58,643 bases of DNA from Wenyingzhuangia sp. 2_MG-2023 (lineage in GTDB: Bacteria > Bacteroidota > Bacteroidia > Flavobacteriales > Flavobacteriaceae): assembly GCF_030548295.1 (NCBI RefSeq), contig NZ_JAUOSB010000016.1, forward strand, positions 1 through 58,643. Reading direction: 5' to 3'. The notes beneath the pieces were generated by a model, which was not told the origin of the DNA, searched no databases, and saw nothing but the letters and a program-made list of their open reading frames with translations. The first letter of the stretch is position 1, and each line of letters begins with the position of its first letter. This document shows, in pieces, positions 43,904 to 53,769 of the stretch. Both the position numbers and the translations under genes were made by a program.

Positions 43904-44905
43904 ATAATTGTCTAAGCTAGCTTGAATTCTACTTCTTATTTTTGCTACAAAATTTGGTGGAGAAAGTACTTTTAATGCTTCTCCAAAGGATAATATTTGC
44001 TGTTCCAATTCATAATTTGGAATAACATCCAAAGTGAAAGTCAACCCATCTTTTTTCAATTCTCCATTTTTTTGACTTCCATGCATTGGCTGAGTCAACA
44101 TATATGCAGCCAAACCTTTATTTGCATGTAGCGTAACAGTTATTACTTCTTCATCCAAACCTCGGGTAACGCCAATAATATCTTCATAACGTTCTATAAA
44201 ATCAATATCTGCTACTTCATAAACCTCATTTACTTCTTCAATAGACACAATACGATCAATTGCCAAAGTAGTAACAGGCTGGTATTTAGAATGTGTTCCC
44301 AAAACAAACCAACGGTTGTTATATTGTTTTAAATATTGTGGGTGCATTGAAAAAATTTCTACTTCCTGTTTTCTAAATGTTTGATACCCTATGTGCAACA
44401 CTTTTTGATACAAAACAGCATTGAACAACGTATTCAAATGCTCCAACCCTTTGAGATAAGGATTGTTGTCAAAACCTAAAATTTCTCTAGGAGTTTGGTG
44501 CATGTCAAAATCTTTTTCCAATTTCAGTGTCAACTCCTCTACCCAACCAAACTGTGGCATTCCTTTGATACGATTTAACGTTAACAAAGCCTCTTTCAAT
44601 TGCATGGCTTCGGTTTCATTTATCGGTTGATTGTTAATAGAAAATGTAGGATCAGCATAACGATAATACGCAATTCTACCTACTTTGCTAATTTCTAGTT
44701 CTACCCCGTAACCTTGATCACTTTTCATAAAACTGATATCATCATACACCTGTCTGCGCTTAATTCCGTCACTTTCACCATTAAAATCATACAATGCTTG
44801 GTTACATACTTCTATCAAATCTTTCATACAATATCGTTTCCCTGTATTTCTAAAGCATTTGTCTAAAGCTTGGTAACGAATGATTGCATTTTTATTGGTT
44901 GCCAT
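43877..44905 (-). CDS. WYL-domain transcriptional regulator
   Basis: The 342-residue protein has an N-terminal winged helix part (RYQALDKCFRNTGKRYCMKDLIEVCNQALYDF...GIKRRQVYDDI), a middle linker and a WYL domain (about 170-240: VLYQKVLHIGYQTFRKQEVEIFSMHPQYLKQYNNRWFVLGTHS). The C-terminal extension (WCX type) ends LSPPNFVAKIRSRIQASLDNYE. WYL domains sense nucleic acids or nucleotides in some regulators. I start at 44905 (MATNKNAIIRYQALDKCF); the longer frame to 44974 adds residues unlike the family. A small plus-strand gene is divergent from it. Confidence 0.9.
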   Translation of the reverse strand: MATNKNAIIRYQALDKCFRNTGKRYCMKDLIEVCNQALYDFNGESDGIKRRQVYDDISFMKSDQGYGVELEISKVGRIAYYRYADPTFSINNQPINETEAMQLKEALLTLNRIKGMPQFGWVEELTLKLEKDFDMHQTPREILGFDNNPYLKGLEHLNTLFNAVLYQKVLHIGYQTFRKQEVEIFSMHPQYLKQYNNRWFVLGTHSKYQPVTTLAIDRIVSIEEVNEVYEVADIDFIERYEDIIGVTRGLDEEVITVTLHANKGLAAYMLTQPMHGSQKNGELKKDGLTFTLDVIPNYELEQQILSFGEALKVLSPPNFVAKIRSRIQASLDNYETISLIKH

Positions 44906-45007
44906 TTTGTTGATTTTTTTAGTAGAAAAATCAAAAATAATCAATTGTGCAGAAACACAACACACAATCATCACATATTTGTATCAAATTTAAAAACAAA
45001 AAATAAT

Positions 45008-45223
45008 ATGCAACATACATTGACTTTACACCAACAAAGAAAAAGATTGAATCAAATTTTTGATGCCATAATTAACAATTCTGATTTGTCCGAAAAAGAA
45101 TTTGATAAAGCGATGCAAGAGTGGATTGGTGCCAACCAAAAACTAGAAGTAAAAGAGGAATTGTATTTATTAAATATTCATTCCCGTTTTCAGACACCTG
45201 CTTTTTCTGCAACTATGTCTTAA
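45008..45223 (+). CDS. small hypothetical protein (71 residues)
   Basis: The product is a short hydrophilic protein, mostly helical, with LTLHQQRKRLNQIFDAIINNSDLSEKEFDKAMQEWIGANQKLEVKEELYLL. It has no signal peptide or membrane segment. No family is recognised. The start at 45008 is preferred since the longer frame from 44870 runs through the WYL promoter region. Being divergent from the WYL regulator, it is a possible target of it. It is convergent with pxpC. Confidence 0.6.
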   Translation: MQHTLTLHQQRKRLNQIFDAIINNSDLSEKEFDKAMQEWIGANQKLEVKEELYLLNIHSRFQTPAFSATMS

Positions 45224-45235
45224 TTTTTTTTTAGG

Positions 45236-46093
45236 TTATTTTAATACAAATTGTACGGTTCCTCCTGGAGGAATTTGTGCCAAAGTATGGCAAGCGTGCT
45301 GAGTTAAATTTACAATTCGCAAATAACCTCCTGTAGTAGGAGCGTCAGCCATCATCACTATGGGTTGACCTCCTTTGGTAATTTGTACGGTACCTTTTAC
45401 AATTCCAGAAGAAATAATCTCATCTCTCTTGGGCATTTTTAAGAGTGTTCCTTCCAAACGAATTCCGATACGATTGCTGTGCTGATGAATTTTAAAAGTG
45501 GTTTCTAAAAAAGCTGTTTTACTCTCTTCAGAAAACCAATCCCATTCAGGACCTTTAAGGCAATACAACTGAGCGTTTTGTTTGTAATCAATAGCCTTTA
45601 CTCTAGCTAGTTTTTGTGTGATTTTCTTGTTTGGTACAGGCAACACATCACCTTTTTCTAATTTACGTCCGTAAAAACCACCTAATTTGGCAGGTGTGTA
45701 AGTTGATTTGCTTCCAAATTCATCCTGAATATTAAAACCTCCTAAAACAGCAATATAAGAATATACTCCATTTTTAGCCCCAGAAAAAGACACCACTGCA
45801 TCTTTGGGAATAGTCAAAGCTTTGTACATCGTCAACGCTTCACCATTCAACTTGGGTTGCATATCTGCTCCTGTAATAGCAATCACAAGCTCTTGGATTG
45901 CCTTAAATTTGATGCCAACCATGGTCATTTCAATCATCACTGCATTTGGCGGATTGTTTAACAACAAATTGGCTATATGAGCTGCATCTCCATCCATAAA
46001 TCCACTTACAGGAATCCCTTGATCTTGATACCCAAACCTACCGCCATCTTGCAAAGTAGTTGCTAAACCCGAAGAAATGATTTCTATTGCCAT
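45236..46093 (-). CDS. pxpC: 5-oxoprolinase subunit C (biotin-dependent carboxyltransferase family)
   Basis: The 285-residue protein matches the AHS2/PxpC family: MAIEIISSGLATTLQDGGRFGYQDQGIPVSGFMD at the start, NPPNAVMIEMTMVG, and QITKGGQPIVMMADAPTTGGYLRIVNLTQHA near the end. PxpABC hydrolyses 5-oxoproline to glutamate with ATP. An ATG two codons upstream (46099) is an alternative start; either overlaps the end of pxpB, so translation is coupled. The three pxp genes form one operon on the minus strand. Confidence 0.94.
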   Translation of the reverse strand: MAIEIISSGLATTLQDGGRFGYQDQGIPVSGFMDGDAAHIANLLLNNPPNAVMIEMTMVGIKFKAIQELVIAITGADMQPKLNGEALTMYKALTIPKDAVVSFSGAKNGVYSYIAVLGGFNIQDEFGSKSTYTPAKLGGFYGRKLEKGDVLPVPNKKITQKLARVKAIDYKQNAQLYCLKGPEWDWFSEESKTAFLETTFKIHQHSNRIGIRLEGTLLKMPKRDEIISSGIVKGTVQITKGGQPIVMMADAPTTGGYLRIVNLTQHACHTLAQIPPGGTVQFVLK

Positions 46094-46761
46094 GTGCATT
46101 CCATTTTTAGATATTCTTCTGCTGTAATGGAAACAAATTTAACCCTATCTCCCATACTTACCAATGCTGATTTTTTTTTAGAAAACAATGGAATTGGTGT
46201 TTTTCCTATAATTTGCCAACCTCCTGGTGTTTCCAAAGGGTAAACTCCTGTTTGTTGGTCTGCCAACCCCACAGAACCCGCAGCTACTTTTAACCGAGGT
46301 GTGTCTTTTCTTGGAATAAACAAACGAGTGTCTAAACCTCCTAAATACATAAATCCAGGGGCAAAACCCAACATGTATACCAAATATGTTTTGGAAGTGT
46401 GCAAGGCTATAATTTCTGAAGGAGTTAGGTTTAATTTTTCAGAAACCTCTTGTAAATCTAACGCATACGGTTTTTCATAACAAACAGGTATTTCAATTGT
46501 TTTTTCAGCCATTTCTACTCCCTCTTTTTTGAATTTTGTTTTTTCTAGAAAAAGTTTTAGAAATGTGCCATCAATCAATTGATCATCAAAAATAACAGTT
46601 AGTGAATTGTAAGCGGGAATTAAAGAAATGACTCCCACTAAATGGATGTTCTTTAACTGTAAATACAACGACTTTACTTGCAGATGAATTTCCACCGAAA
46701 TTTCATTCTCAAACTTTATTAGAAAAGCAGATTCTCCGTAAGTAAGTACTTCATATTGCAT
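46084..46761 (-). CDS. pxpB: 5-oxoprolinase subunit B
   Basis: The 225-residue AHS1/PxpB protein is the partner of PxpC in the carboxyltransferase-like half of the ATP-dependent 5-oxoprolinase. Family blocks visible are YGESAFLIKFENEIS, VYMLGFAPGFMYLGGLDTRLFIPRKDTPRLKVAAGSVGLADQQTGVYPLETPGGWQIIGKTPIPLF. Its start overlaps the end of pxpA by 11 nt and its end overlaps the start of pxpC, so all three are tightly co-translated. Confidence 0.95.
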   Translation of the reverse strand: MQYEVLTYGESAFLIKFENEISVEIHLQVKSLYLQLKNIHLVGVISLIPAYNSLTVIFDDQLIDGTFLKLFLEKTKFKKEGVEMAEKTIEIPVCYEKPYALDLQEVSEKLNLTPSEIIALHTSKTYLVYMLGFAPGFMYLGGLDTRLFIPRKDTPRLKVAAGSVGLADQQTGVYPLETPGGWQIIGKTPIPLFSKKKSALVSMGDRVKFVSITAEEYLKMECTWQ

Positions 46762-47491
46762 TTTGAATAGTTATTTTTTGGTTGCTGAGTTGTTCGTGCA
46801 CATAAGAAAGCAACTCCAAAGCTTTAGGAGTATCTCCATGAAAACAAATACTATCTACTTTTATTGATAACGGTTGTTCTTCTATGCTTAGTATTTCATT
46901 TTTTAATAAAATTCCTTGAATCTGTTTCCAAACAACTTCCTTATCATGAATAACAGCCAAAGGGTGATTTCTAGACACCAACGTTCCATCTTGATGATAC
47001 CTTCTATCTGCAAAACTTTCTTTTAAAAACATAAGGTAATTTTTTTTAGCAATCGGCTCTAAAACAGAACCTGCCAATCCCATTAAACCTACACTTGGCT
47101 CTATTTGTTTTACAATATCTACCAACATGTTTGCTGTGTTTACATCTACAGCAGCCTTGTTATACAAAGCTCCATGTGGTTTTACATAACGTACCACAGC
47201 TCCTTCTTCTCTAGCAATCTTAATCAACAATAAAATTTGATCTCGGATAGATTTTCGTAATAATTCTGGTGAAATTTCCATTTCCTTTCTTCCAAAATAC
47301 TCAGGATTTGGGTACGACGGATGTGCTCCAATAGTAACTCCATACTTTTTTGCCAAACGAATGGTAGCTCTCATAGAATTTTCTGTTCCCGTATGCCCAC
47401 CACAAGCAATATTGCAAGAAGATACTTTTTCTAAAATATCTTCATCAAACAAAAAACCTTCTCCTAAATCGGCATTTATGTCTATTTTCAT
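46751..47491 (-). CDS. pxpA: 5-oxoprolinase subunit A (LamB/YcsF family)
   Basis: The 246-residue LamB/YcsF protein begins KIDINADLGEGFLFDEDILEKVSSCNIACGGHTGTENSM, with the family's acid and His-rich active-site pattern, and ends SICFHGDTPKALELLSYVHEQL. Together with PxpB and PxpC it removes 5-oxoproline, a damage product of glutamine and glutathione metabolism. It is the first gene of the pxp operon. The RecD-like helicase gene lies upstream on the same strand, ending 14 nt away, so it may be transcribed with it. Confidence 0.95.
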   Translation of the reverse strand: MKIDINADLGEGFLFDEDILEKVSSCNIACGGHTGTENSMRATIRLAKKYGVTIGAHPSYPNPEYFGRKEMEISPELLRKSIRDQILLLIKIAREEGAVVRYVKPHGALYNKAAVDVNTANMLVDIVKQIEPSVGLMGLAGSVLEPIAKKNYLMFLKESFADRRYHQDGTLVSRNHPLAVIHDKEVVWKQIQGILLKNEILSIEEQPLSIKVDSICFHGDTPKALELLSYVHEQLSNQKITIQNAI

Positions 47492-47505
47492 TGTTTATTT
47501 TGTGC

Positions 47506-48936
47506 TTAATTTTCGTTAAAATATTCGTTTCCAAAACCAATCAAATACACCTTTTCTTTGGCTCTGGTAATAGCAGTATACAACCAACGCATACTATCTT
47601 TATTCAACCCTTCTGGCATGTATGGCTGTTCTATAAAAATGGTATTCCATTGTCCCCCTTGAGATTTGTGACACGTCATAGCGTAAGCAAATTTAATTTG
47701 CAAAGCATTGAAATAATGATTGTTTTTTACAGACAACATTTGTTTGTATTTAGATTTCTCATCTGCATAATCTTGCAACACTTCTTGGTACAATCTATTT
47801 GACTCTTCATATGTCAACGATGGACTTTCCGAAGTTACAGTATCCAATAACAATACCGTGTCTATTGGCTTTAAATCTACATAATCAATCAATCTCAATC
47901 GAACTTCGGCAAATCTAAAGCCATACAACTCTTTAATGTTGTAAATTTCTTGAACTTCGGCAATATCTCCATTCGCAATAAAATCTGCCTCTGTGGTATC
48001 TTTCAACCAAAAGTAGTTGTTCTTAACAATCATTACGTAATCTCCTGCAGAAATTTCATTTTCTTGTCCTCCAATCTTAGTTCTTATTTGTTGATTGTAT
48101 TGGTTGGCTCTTTTGTTAGAACGAACTATAAAGGCTGTATCTTCTATCCCTGCTCTATCATAAGCGTTTGTAATGGCTTCTTCTATATCGTAACCATCTT
48201 GCAAACGAACAATATCTGGAAAGTTGACATCAAACTGAAAATCATAAAAACCATCACGCTCCAATTGTGCTCTCAACTCTGTTGCATTGGATAAGATTCC
48301 TGATCCTTCATGTTGACGCATTACTTGATCCAATTCTAACAAATAAGGATTTTTTTGATAATTAATGGCCAAAGTATCTACAGACAAAGCAGGACTCAAT
48401 TCTGATTTTACTGGGGGTAACTGTGCAGTATCTCCAATAAAAATCAGTTTGCAATTCAAACCATTGTACACATATTCCATCAAATCATCTAACAAAGAAT
48501 TTTTATCAAACAGAGTAACATCACCAGAACCGTCTGCAATCATAGAAGATTCATCTACAATAAAAAATGTATTGATGTGTTTGTTGGGTTGTTTTACAAA
48601 AGCTACGTTTCCGTTAGATTGTTTTTTAGGATGGTATATTTTTTTGTGAATGGTGTATGCTTTTTTCTTTGAGTAATTGGAAATTACTTTTGCAGCCCTA
48701 CCTGTAGGAGCCAACAGCACAGCTTTTTTGCCCACTTCCCACAAATGATTTACAAAAGTACTCATGGAAGTTGTTTTTCCCGTTCCCGCATATCCCTTTA
48801 AAATAAAGATAGCATCGTCATCTGTATCAAAAGAAAACTCCGATAATTGTCTTAATAATTCTTCTTGAACTTGGGTAGGTTCAAATGGAAATTTTTGATG
48901 TAATTTTTTGTAAAATTCGGAAGCAGATTTTATCAT
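47506..48936 (-). CDS. RecD-like SF1 DNA helicase / AAA ATPase
   Basis: The 476-residue helicase has Walker A in FILKGYAGTGKTTSMSTFVNHL, motif II FFIVDESSMI, motif III LIFIGDTAQLPPVKSELSPAL, and the UvrD_C_2 end TCHKSQGGQWNTIFIEQPYM...RWLYTAITRAKEKVYLIGFGN. The order matches stand-alone RecD-like or exonuclease V-like helicases common in Bacteroidota, shorter than RecD2. It probably acts on single-stranded DNA 5'-3'; direction and partners are inferred. It ends 14 nt before pxpA on the same strand. Confidence 0.92.
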   Translation of the reverse strand: MIKSASEFYKKLHQKFPFEPTQVQEELLRQLSEFSFDTDDDAIFILKGYAGTGKTTSMSTFVNHLWEVGKKAVLLAPTGRAAKVISNYSKKKAYTIHKKIYHPKKQSNGNVAFVKQPNKHINTFFIVDESSMIADGSGDVTLFDKNSLLDDLMEYVYNGLNCKLIFIGDTAQLPPVKSELSPALSVDTLAINYQKNPYLLELDQVMRQHEGSGILSNATELRAQLERDGFYDFQFDVNFPDIVRLQDGYDIEEAITNAYDRAGIEDTAFIVRSNKRANQYNQQIRTKIGGQENEISAGDYVMIVKNNYFWLKDTTEADFIANGDIAEVQEIYNIKELYGFRFAEVRLRLIDYVDLKPIDTVLLLDTVTSESPSLTYEESNRLYQEVLQDYADEKSKYKQMLSVKNNHYFNALQIKFAYAMTCHKSQGGQWNTIFIEQPYMPEGLNKDSMRWLYTAITRAKEKVYLIGFGNEYFNEN

Positions 48937-49043
48937 GTAAAAAGTTTACACAAATATAAAGATTGAAAATGTCTTAAAAATTTTTATGAATAAAAAAAAA
49001 TTGTAGATTTGTCTTCGTTCATTATAAAATTAATCCAAAAACA

Positions 49044-49775
49044 ATGATTTTATTTATCCTTTTAGGTGTAGTGGTAACAGTTGCGATAGCTATACTTATT
49101 GTCAAATTTTTACCTATCAAATTAACTCCAATTATTTCGTTAGTGCTTTTAGTCGCAGCAGGTTATTTTTCTTATTTAATTTACAATGGTATCATGGAAC
49201 CAATTAAATTTAACGAAGAGAAAAAAGTACGTTATACAAAAGTAATTAAGCAATTGAAATTAATTGCCGATGCACAAGATGCACACAATACTATTTTAGG
49301 TAAATTTACTAGTGATGGTGAAGGTTTGGTTAAGTTTATAGACTCGGCTAAATTCCCTATTACAAGTACACATATCGAAATTGTTAAAGAAAACAGAGGT
49401 ACTACTTGGTCTCCTTTAATGGTAGAAGTAGAAAAGAAAGTAACCGATACGATTGGTTATGAAATGGTTAAAGACAAGGTTTTTAAAGGACGTAACTATA
49501 AAGATATGCTTAACATTCCTGGTACTGATAAGCAATTTAAAATTGAAACTTCTGCTATTTTAAGAGCTAACAAACTCTTAGCTTCTGTTTTTGAAGTTAA
49601 AATTGACAAAGCTGAAGTCTTAGAAGGAATGAGTAAATCTTTGATCAAACAAGAGAAAGAAGCTTTAGGAGGAGATGATATTCCTGGAGGATACATTGCT
49701 ATTGGTTCTTTGGATGAAGTGAGTGTTAGTGGAAACTGGCCTCCATTGTATGATGCAATGGCTGAAAATGAATAG
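49044..49775 (+). CDS. conserved hypothetical membrane protein upstream of DUF3822/rsmD
   Basis: The 243-residue protein has two N-terminal transmembrane helices (residues 1-20 and 28-47) and a soluble region with a helical first half (YTKVIKQLKLIADAQDAHNTILGKFTSDGEGLVKFID) and a beta-rich end. I do not recognise a named domain. A DUF3822 gene and rsmD follow with overlaps in the same direction, so it leads a three-gene operon. A role in envelope or ribosome-linked processes cannot be said from sequence. Confidence 0.78.
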   Translation: MILFILLGVVVTVAIAILIVKFLPIKLTPIISLVLLVAAGYFSYLIYNGIMEPIKFNEEKKVRYTKVIKQLKLIADAQDAHNTILGKFTSDGEGLVKFIDSAKFPITSTHIEIVKENRGTTWSPLMVEVEKKVTDTIGYEMVKDKVFKGRNYKDMLNIPGTDKQFKIETSAILRANKLLASVFEVKIDKAEVLEGMSKSLIKQEKEALGGDDIPGGYIAIGSLDEVSVSGNWPPLYDAMAENE

Positions 49776-50583
49776 AGAAAACCTTACATACAATCCCAAA
49801 AGATTATCCATCCAACTTAGTTCGGATGGATTTTCTTTTTGTACTTATAATACAGCATTACAGCAATACCAAGATTTTACAAACCATTTATATGCAGAAA
49901 AAATTGCCAACCCTGCACTTTATTTGGAAAAGGTAAAATCCATCTTTGAAAATCAAGAACTGTTGCACCAAACCTATGATGAGATTATTTTGATCCATCA
50001 TAATGATCTTTTTACACCTGTTCCTAGACCTTTGTTTGATGAAAGTTTGCTAAAAGACTATTTAAAAAACACCGTAAAAACGTTTGACAACGACTTTATA
50101 AGTTATGATGAACTTGACAAAATAGAAGTAAACAATGTCTATATTCCCTATGTAAATATCAATAATTATATTTTTGATTCGTTTGGTGAATTTACATACC
50201 TACACTCTTCTACTGTTTTTTTACAGAATATTTTAAAAAACTACTCTGTTGGTGCCAAAACAATGTTTGTAAACGTATACCAAGAAGATTTTCAAGTTTT
50301 GGTGTTAGAAAATAATGAATTGCAATTACTCAATCATTTTAGTTTTGAAACCAAAGAAGATTTTGTGTACTATATTTTATTTGTTGCAGAACAATTAAAA
50401 ATGAACACCAATGAGTTTGAAATACATCTGTTTGGAAATATTAAAGAAAGTGATGAAACCTATCAGCTATTGTATAAATATGTGAGATATGTAAGTATCT
50501 TTAACAAGCTAAACACGAACCTAAGCAGCAAAATTCTTTGTTTACCGCAAGAGAATTACAATTTATTACAACTACACCTATGA
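49768..50583 (+). CDS. DUF3822 family protein
   Basis: The 271-residue protein has an actin-like ATPase type layout as reported for DUF3822 (LSIQLSSDGFSFCTYN at the start, FVNVYQEDFQVLVLENNELQLLNHFSF in the second half). No catalytic residue assignment is made. I start at 49768 (MNRENLTYNPKRL), inside the preceding gene's last codons. The stop overlaps the ATG of rsmD (ATGA), a coupling that points to a shared role with the rRNA methyltransferase in Bacteroidota. Confidence 0.85.
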   Translation: MNRENLTYNPKRLSIQLSSDGFSFCTYNTALQQYQDFTNHLYAEKIANPALYLEKVKSIFENQELLHQTYDEIILIHHNDLFTPVPRPLFDESLLKDYLKNTVKTFDNDFISYDELDKIEVNNVYIPYVNINNYIFDSFGEFTYLHSSTVFLQNILKNYSVGAKTMFVNVYQEDFQVLVLENNELQLLNHFSFETKEDFVYYILFVAEQLKMNTNEFEIHLFGNIKESDETYQLLYKYVRYVSIFNKLNTNLSSKILCLPQENYNLLQLHL

Positions 50584-51116
50584 GAATCGTTTCTGGAAAA
50601 TACAAGTCAAGAAGACTAACCGCACCTAAAAATTTGCCCGTTCGTCCTACGACTGACATGGCTAAAGAAAGTTTGTTTAACATTATCAACAATTGGTATC
50701 ATTTTCACGAAGTTCGTGTTTTGGATTTGTTTTCTGGTACCGGAAACATTAGTTATGAATTTGCTTCTAGAGGTGCCACAAATATTATAGCTGTAGAACA
50801 ACACAGTGGTTGTATTTATTACATCAATCAAACAGCTAAGGAATTGGATTTTGACATTCAGACCATCAAAGCAGATGTTTTTTCTTTTTTAGGTAAGCAT
50901 CAAGGAAGTTACGATGTGATTTTTGCAGACCCTCCTTATGATTTTTCCGACGAACAATTTGGTAAAATTCCCGCCTTGGTTTTTGAAAACAATCTTTTGA
51001 GCGAGAATGGAACTTTAATAGTAGAACATTCGCAACAAACAGATTTGAGCAATCTTCCAAATTTCACACAATCCAAACGTTACGGAGGTTGCATGTTTAG
51101 TTTTTTTGAGCATTAA
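50580..51116 (+). CDS. rsmD: 16S rRNA (guanine(966)-N(2))-methyltransferase
   Basis: The 178-residue methyltransferase begins MRIVSGKYKSRRLTAPKNLPVRPTTDMAKESLFNII, the RsmD signature, with the SAM motif VLDLFSGTGNISYEFASRGA and catalytic motif FADPPYDF (residues about 120-127). It methylates G966 of 16S rRNA. ATG 50580 overlaps the stop of DUF3822 (ATGA), supporting translational coupling; the longer frame from 50538 is not used. A patatin gene follows 20 nt later. Confidence 0.93.
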   Translation: MRIVSGKYKSRRLTAPKNLPVRPTTDMAKESLFNIINNWYHFHEVRVLDLFSGTGNISYEFASRGATNIIAVEQHSGCIYYINQTAKELDFDIQTIKADVFSFLGKHQGSYDVIFADPPYDFSDEQFGKIPALVFENNLLSENGTLIVEHSQQTDLSNLPNFTQSKRYGGCMFSFFEH

Positions 51117-51136
51117 CCTATTCCTATACTAGAAAC

Positions 51137-51907
51137 ATGAAAACACTAAAAAAAGGTGACAAAATTGGTTTGGCTTTAGGCGGTGGAGCTGTTTTAGGAG
51201 CAGCACATGTTGGTGTTTTAAAGGCTATTGAAGAAATTGGTTTGGATATACAGTGGATTGCAGGTACGAGTATTGGTGCTATGGTAGCTGGCTTGTATGC
51301 TTTTGACAACAATTGTGATCGTGTAAAAGACATTGCCTTAGAAATTAGTTGGCGAGACATTACTGCTTTATCAATTTCTAAATACGGATTGCTTAGCAAC
51401 ACCAAAATAGCCGAATTTATGGAACAAAACATCGGAAAAGTAAACATTGAAGATGCCCGAATTCCACTAGCGATACTTGCCACCGATATTTCTACTGGTG
51501 AAAAAGTTATCATACAAAAAGGAAGTGTATCAAAGGCTGTAATGGCAAGTTCTTGTATTCCTGGAATTTTTAATCCAATCATTATAAACGATCTTATGTT
51601 GGTGGATGGGGCTGTTTCTGAAAACGTTCCCATTTCTGCACTTGAAGCAATGAACGCTACCAATATTGTAGCTGTAGATTTAAACGCAAAACATTTATAC
51701 GGAAAACCTCAAAACATGATTGAAGTTCTTCAGAATAGTTTTCATTTTACGCTAGAAGCCGCTGCAAAAGCTCAAACCCAAAGAGCGGATGTGTTGATTA
51801 CCCCCGACTTGTCTTCTTTTGACAGAATTCACACCTCACAAACAGAACGTTTGATTCACAAAGGTTACTTAGAAACTTTAAAAAGTTTTGCCCCTTACCT
51901 ATCTTAA
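51137..51907 (+). CDS. patatin-like phospholipase family protein
   Basis: The 256-residue protein has the patatin oxyanion motif GLALGGGAVLGAAHVGVLKAIEE, the nucleophile elbow AGTSIGAMVAGLY (Ser in GTSIG), and the catalytic Asp in MLVDGAVSENVPISAL. Ser-Asp dyad lipases of this family cleave membrane phospholipids or other esters. It lacks a signal peptide, so it is likely cytoplasmic. The last four bases overlap the convergent radical SAM gene. Confidence 0.93.
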   Translation: MKTLKKGDKIGLALGGGAVLGAAHVGVLKAIEEIGLDIQWIAGTSIGAMVAGLYAFDNNCDRVKDIALEISWRDITALSISKYGLLSNTKIAEFMEQNIGKVNIEDARIPLAILATDISTGEKVIIQKGSVSKAVMASSCIPGIFNPIIINDLMLVDGAVSENVPISALEAMNATNIVAVDLNAKHLYGKPQNMIEVLQNSFHFTLEAAAKAQTQRADVLITPDLSSFDRIHTSQTERLIHKGYLETLKSFAPYLS

Positions 51908-53769
51908 TTTTTACCTGCCAAAAAAGATGCTATCATGTTTTTTGGATGTACTGTTTTAGGTACTTTAAAATCAAAATAGTTGTGTAGTGGAATGTCAAAT
52001 CCCTTATGATTTAGATAATTGTTTAATGCAACATTCAATCCATCTCCATACAAATGATGCTTTGCTCCTTTGGGATCTTCATGGTACAAATCATTCTCTG
52101 CAAAACCTTTAAACTCTGGACCAATAATATTTATTTCAAACTCCTCAGGATTTTTTCCTACAGGACTATGAGCTGTACACGCAAACTGATGCCAAAATGC
52201 AGATTGAATACAGTTACTTTGGAACAACTGACGAACCACCTCTAAGGAATCAATAGTTTCTTGAGCTGTTTCTGTGGGAAAACCGTACATTAAATACGCA
52301 TGCACCATAATGTCTTCGTTAGAAAAAGCTTTGGTTACTCTGGCTACTTGTCCAATATCCACCCCTTTTTTCATTTTAGCCAACAATCTATCAGATGCCA
52401 CTTCTAAACCACCTGTAACAGCAATACAACCTGATTTGGATAACAAGGCACACAATTCTACTGTAAATGTTTTTTCAAAACGAATGTTGGTCCACCAAGT
52501 AATGTATACTTTTCTTTCTAAAAGTTTATTAGCCAAGGCTCTTAACATTTTTGGAGGAGCAGCTTCATCAACAAAATGAAAACCAGTCACTCCAGTTTCT
52601 GAAATTATTTTTACTATTTTATTGACCAAATCATCGGCTGTTGTGTTCTCATAATTCCCAATATAATCTAAGGTAACATCACAAAAAGAACATTGTTTCC
52701 AATAACATCCGTGAGATATGGTTAGTTTGTTCCACTTACCATCAGACCACATTCTATGCATAGGATTCATCACATCTAGAAACGACAAATACTTATCATG
52801 CGGCAATCCTACATAACTTGGAGCGGGCAAGTTTTTATGATGAAAAATAGTGTTTGGAAGTTTGTTTGCATACACAACTTTTCCACTTTGTACTATATAA
52901 GTCCTTTCTAAATTTTTGGCATTTATTTTTCCTGCAATGTACTCTGTAATTCTCAACAACGGAGCTTCACCATCATCTAAAGAAATAAAATCTACGTATT
53001 CAAAAATTCTAGGATCAGACAAACGTCTTAATTCAGTATTGCAATATCCTCCACCCATGGCTATTTGGACTTGTGGATATTCTTGTTTGATAAATTGAGC
53101 ACATCGCAAAGCTGAAAACAAATTTCCAGGAAATGGTACCGTAAAACAAATCAAATCGTACTTCTTGTTTTGTAATTCTTGATCTAACAAATACAACATT
53201 TCATCTTCTATCAATGTAGTTTCGTACTGTAAAAACTCATAAATTGTATCAAAACTTGAAGCAGCTCTGGCAATACTTTCCGCATAACGTGTAAAGGAAA
53301 AAAACTCATCTACATTGGCATGAATAAAATCTCCCAGCTCTTCTACAAACAAGGTAGCAATATGTTTGGCTTTGTCTAAAACACCTAGTTTTCCAAACTC
53401 AGCACTCAAATCTTTTTCCAATTTAACTCGTCTATGACCGTGAGGTAAAAAATCTTTATGATTGATTTGATATGCAGCCGTTACCTCTTGCTGTCTTAAA
53501 TAATTCATCACCATTTCTACTTTAGCAATGTAATCTTCCTTTTGTTTCCACACCAAAGGAAACTCATAATTCTCAAGCATTTCTGCTTGTTTAAAAATAG
53601 CATCTATAAATTCCGTAGTAAAAACAGCCGTAAAAAGTTCAATACTCAAATCTAACTGACTCACTTTTAAATCATTAGAATCTAAAAAACCTTTGATATA
53701 TGCAGTAGCAGGATATGCAGTATTTAACTGTGTAAAAGGAGGGGTAATTAATAAAACACGAACAGACAT
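51904..53769 (-). CDS. B12-binding-domain radical SAM protein
   Basis: The 621-residue protein has an N-terminal B12-binding-like domain (about 1-100 and 200-290; VLLITPPFTQLNTAYPATAYIKGFLDSNDLKVSQLDLS, YPQVQIAMGGGYCNTELRRL) and a radical SAM domain with the CxxxCxxC cluster site in ISHGCYWKQCSFCDVTLDY (about 345-365). VTGGLEVASDRLLAKMKKGV and YLMYGFPTETAQETIDSLEVV are typical B12-SAM stretches. Such proteins modify lipids, peptides or cofactors; the substrate is unknown. The classic DxHxxG cobalamin motif is not obvious. Confidence 0.9.
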   Translation of the reverse strand: MSVRVLLITPPFTQLNTAYPATAYIKGFLDSNDLKVSQLDLSIELFTAVFTTEFIDAIFKQAEMLENYEFPLVWKQKEDYIAKVEMVMNYLRQQEVTAAYQINHKDFLPHGHRRVKLEKDLSAEFGKLGVLDKAKHIATLFVEELGDFIHANVDEFFSFTRYAESIARAASSFDTIYEFLQYETTLIEDEMLYLLDQELQNKKYDLICFTVPFPGNLFSALRCAQFIKQEYPQVQIAMGGGYCNTELRRLSDPRIFEYVDFISLDDGEAPLLRITEYIAGKINAKNLERTYIVQSGKVVYANKLPNTIFHHKNLPAPSYVGLPHDKYLSFLDVMNPMHRMWSDGKWNKLTISHGCYWKQCSFCDVTLDYIGNYENTTADDLVNKIVKIISETGVTGFHFVDEAAPPKMLRALANKLLERKVYITWWTNIRFEKTFTVELCALLSKSGCIAVTGGLEVASDRLLAKMKKGVDIGQVARVTKAFSNEDIMVHAYLMYGFPTETAQETIDSLEVVRQLFQSNCIQSAFWHQFACTAHSPVGKNPEEFEINIIGPEFKGFAENDLYHEDPKGAKHHLYGDGLNVALNNYLNHKGFDIPLHNYFDFKVPKTVHPKNMIASFLAGKN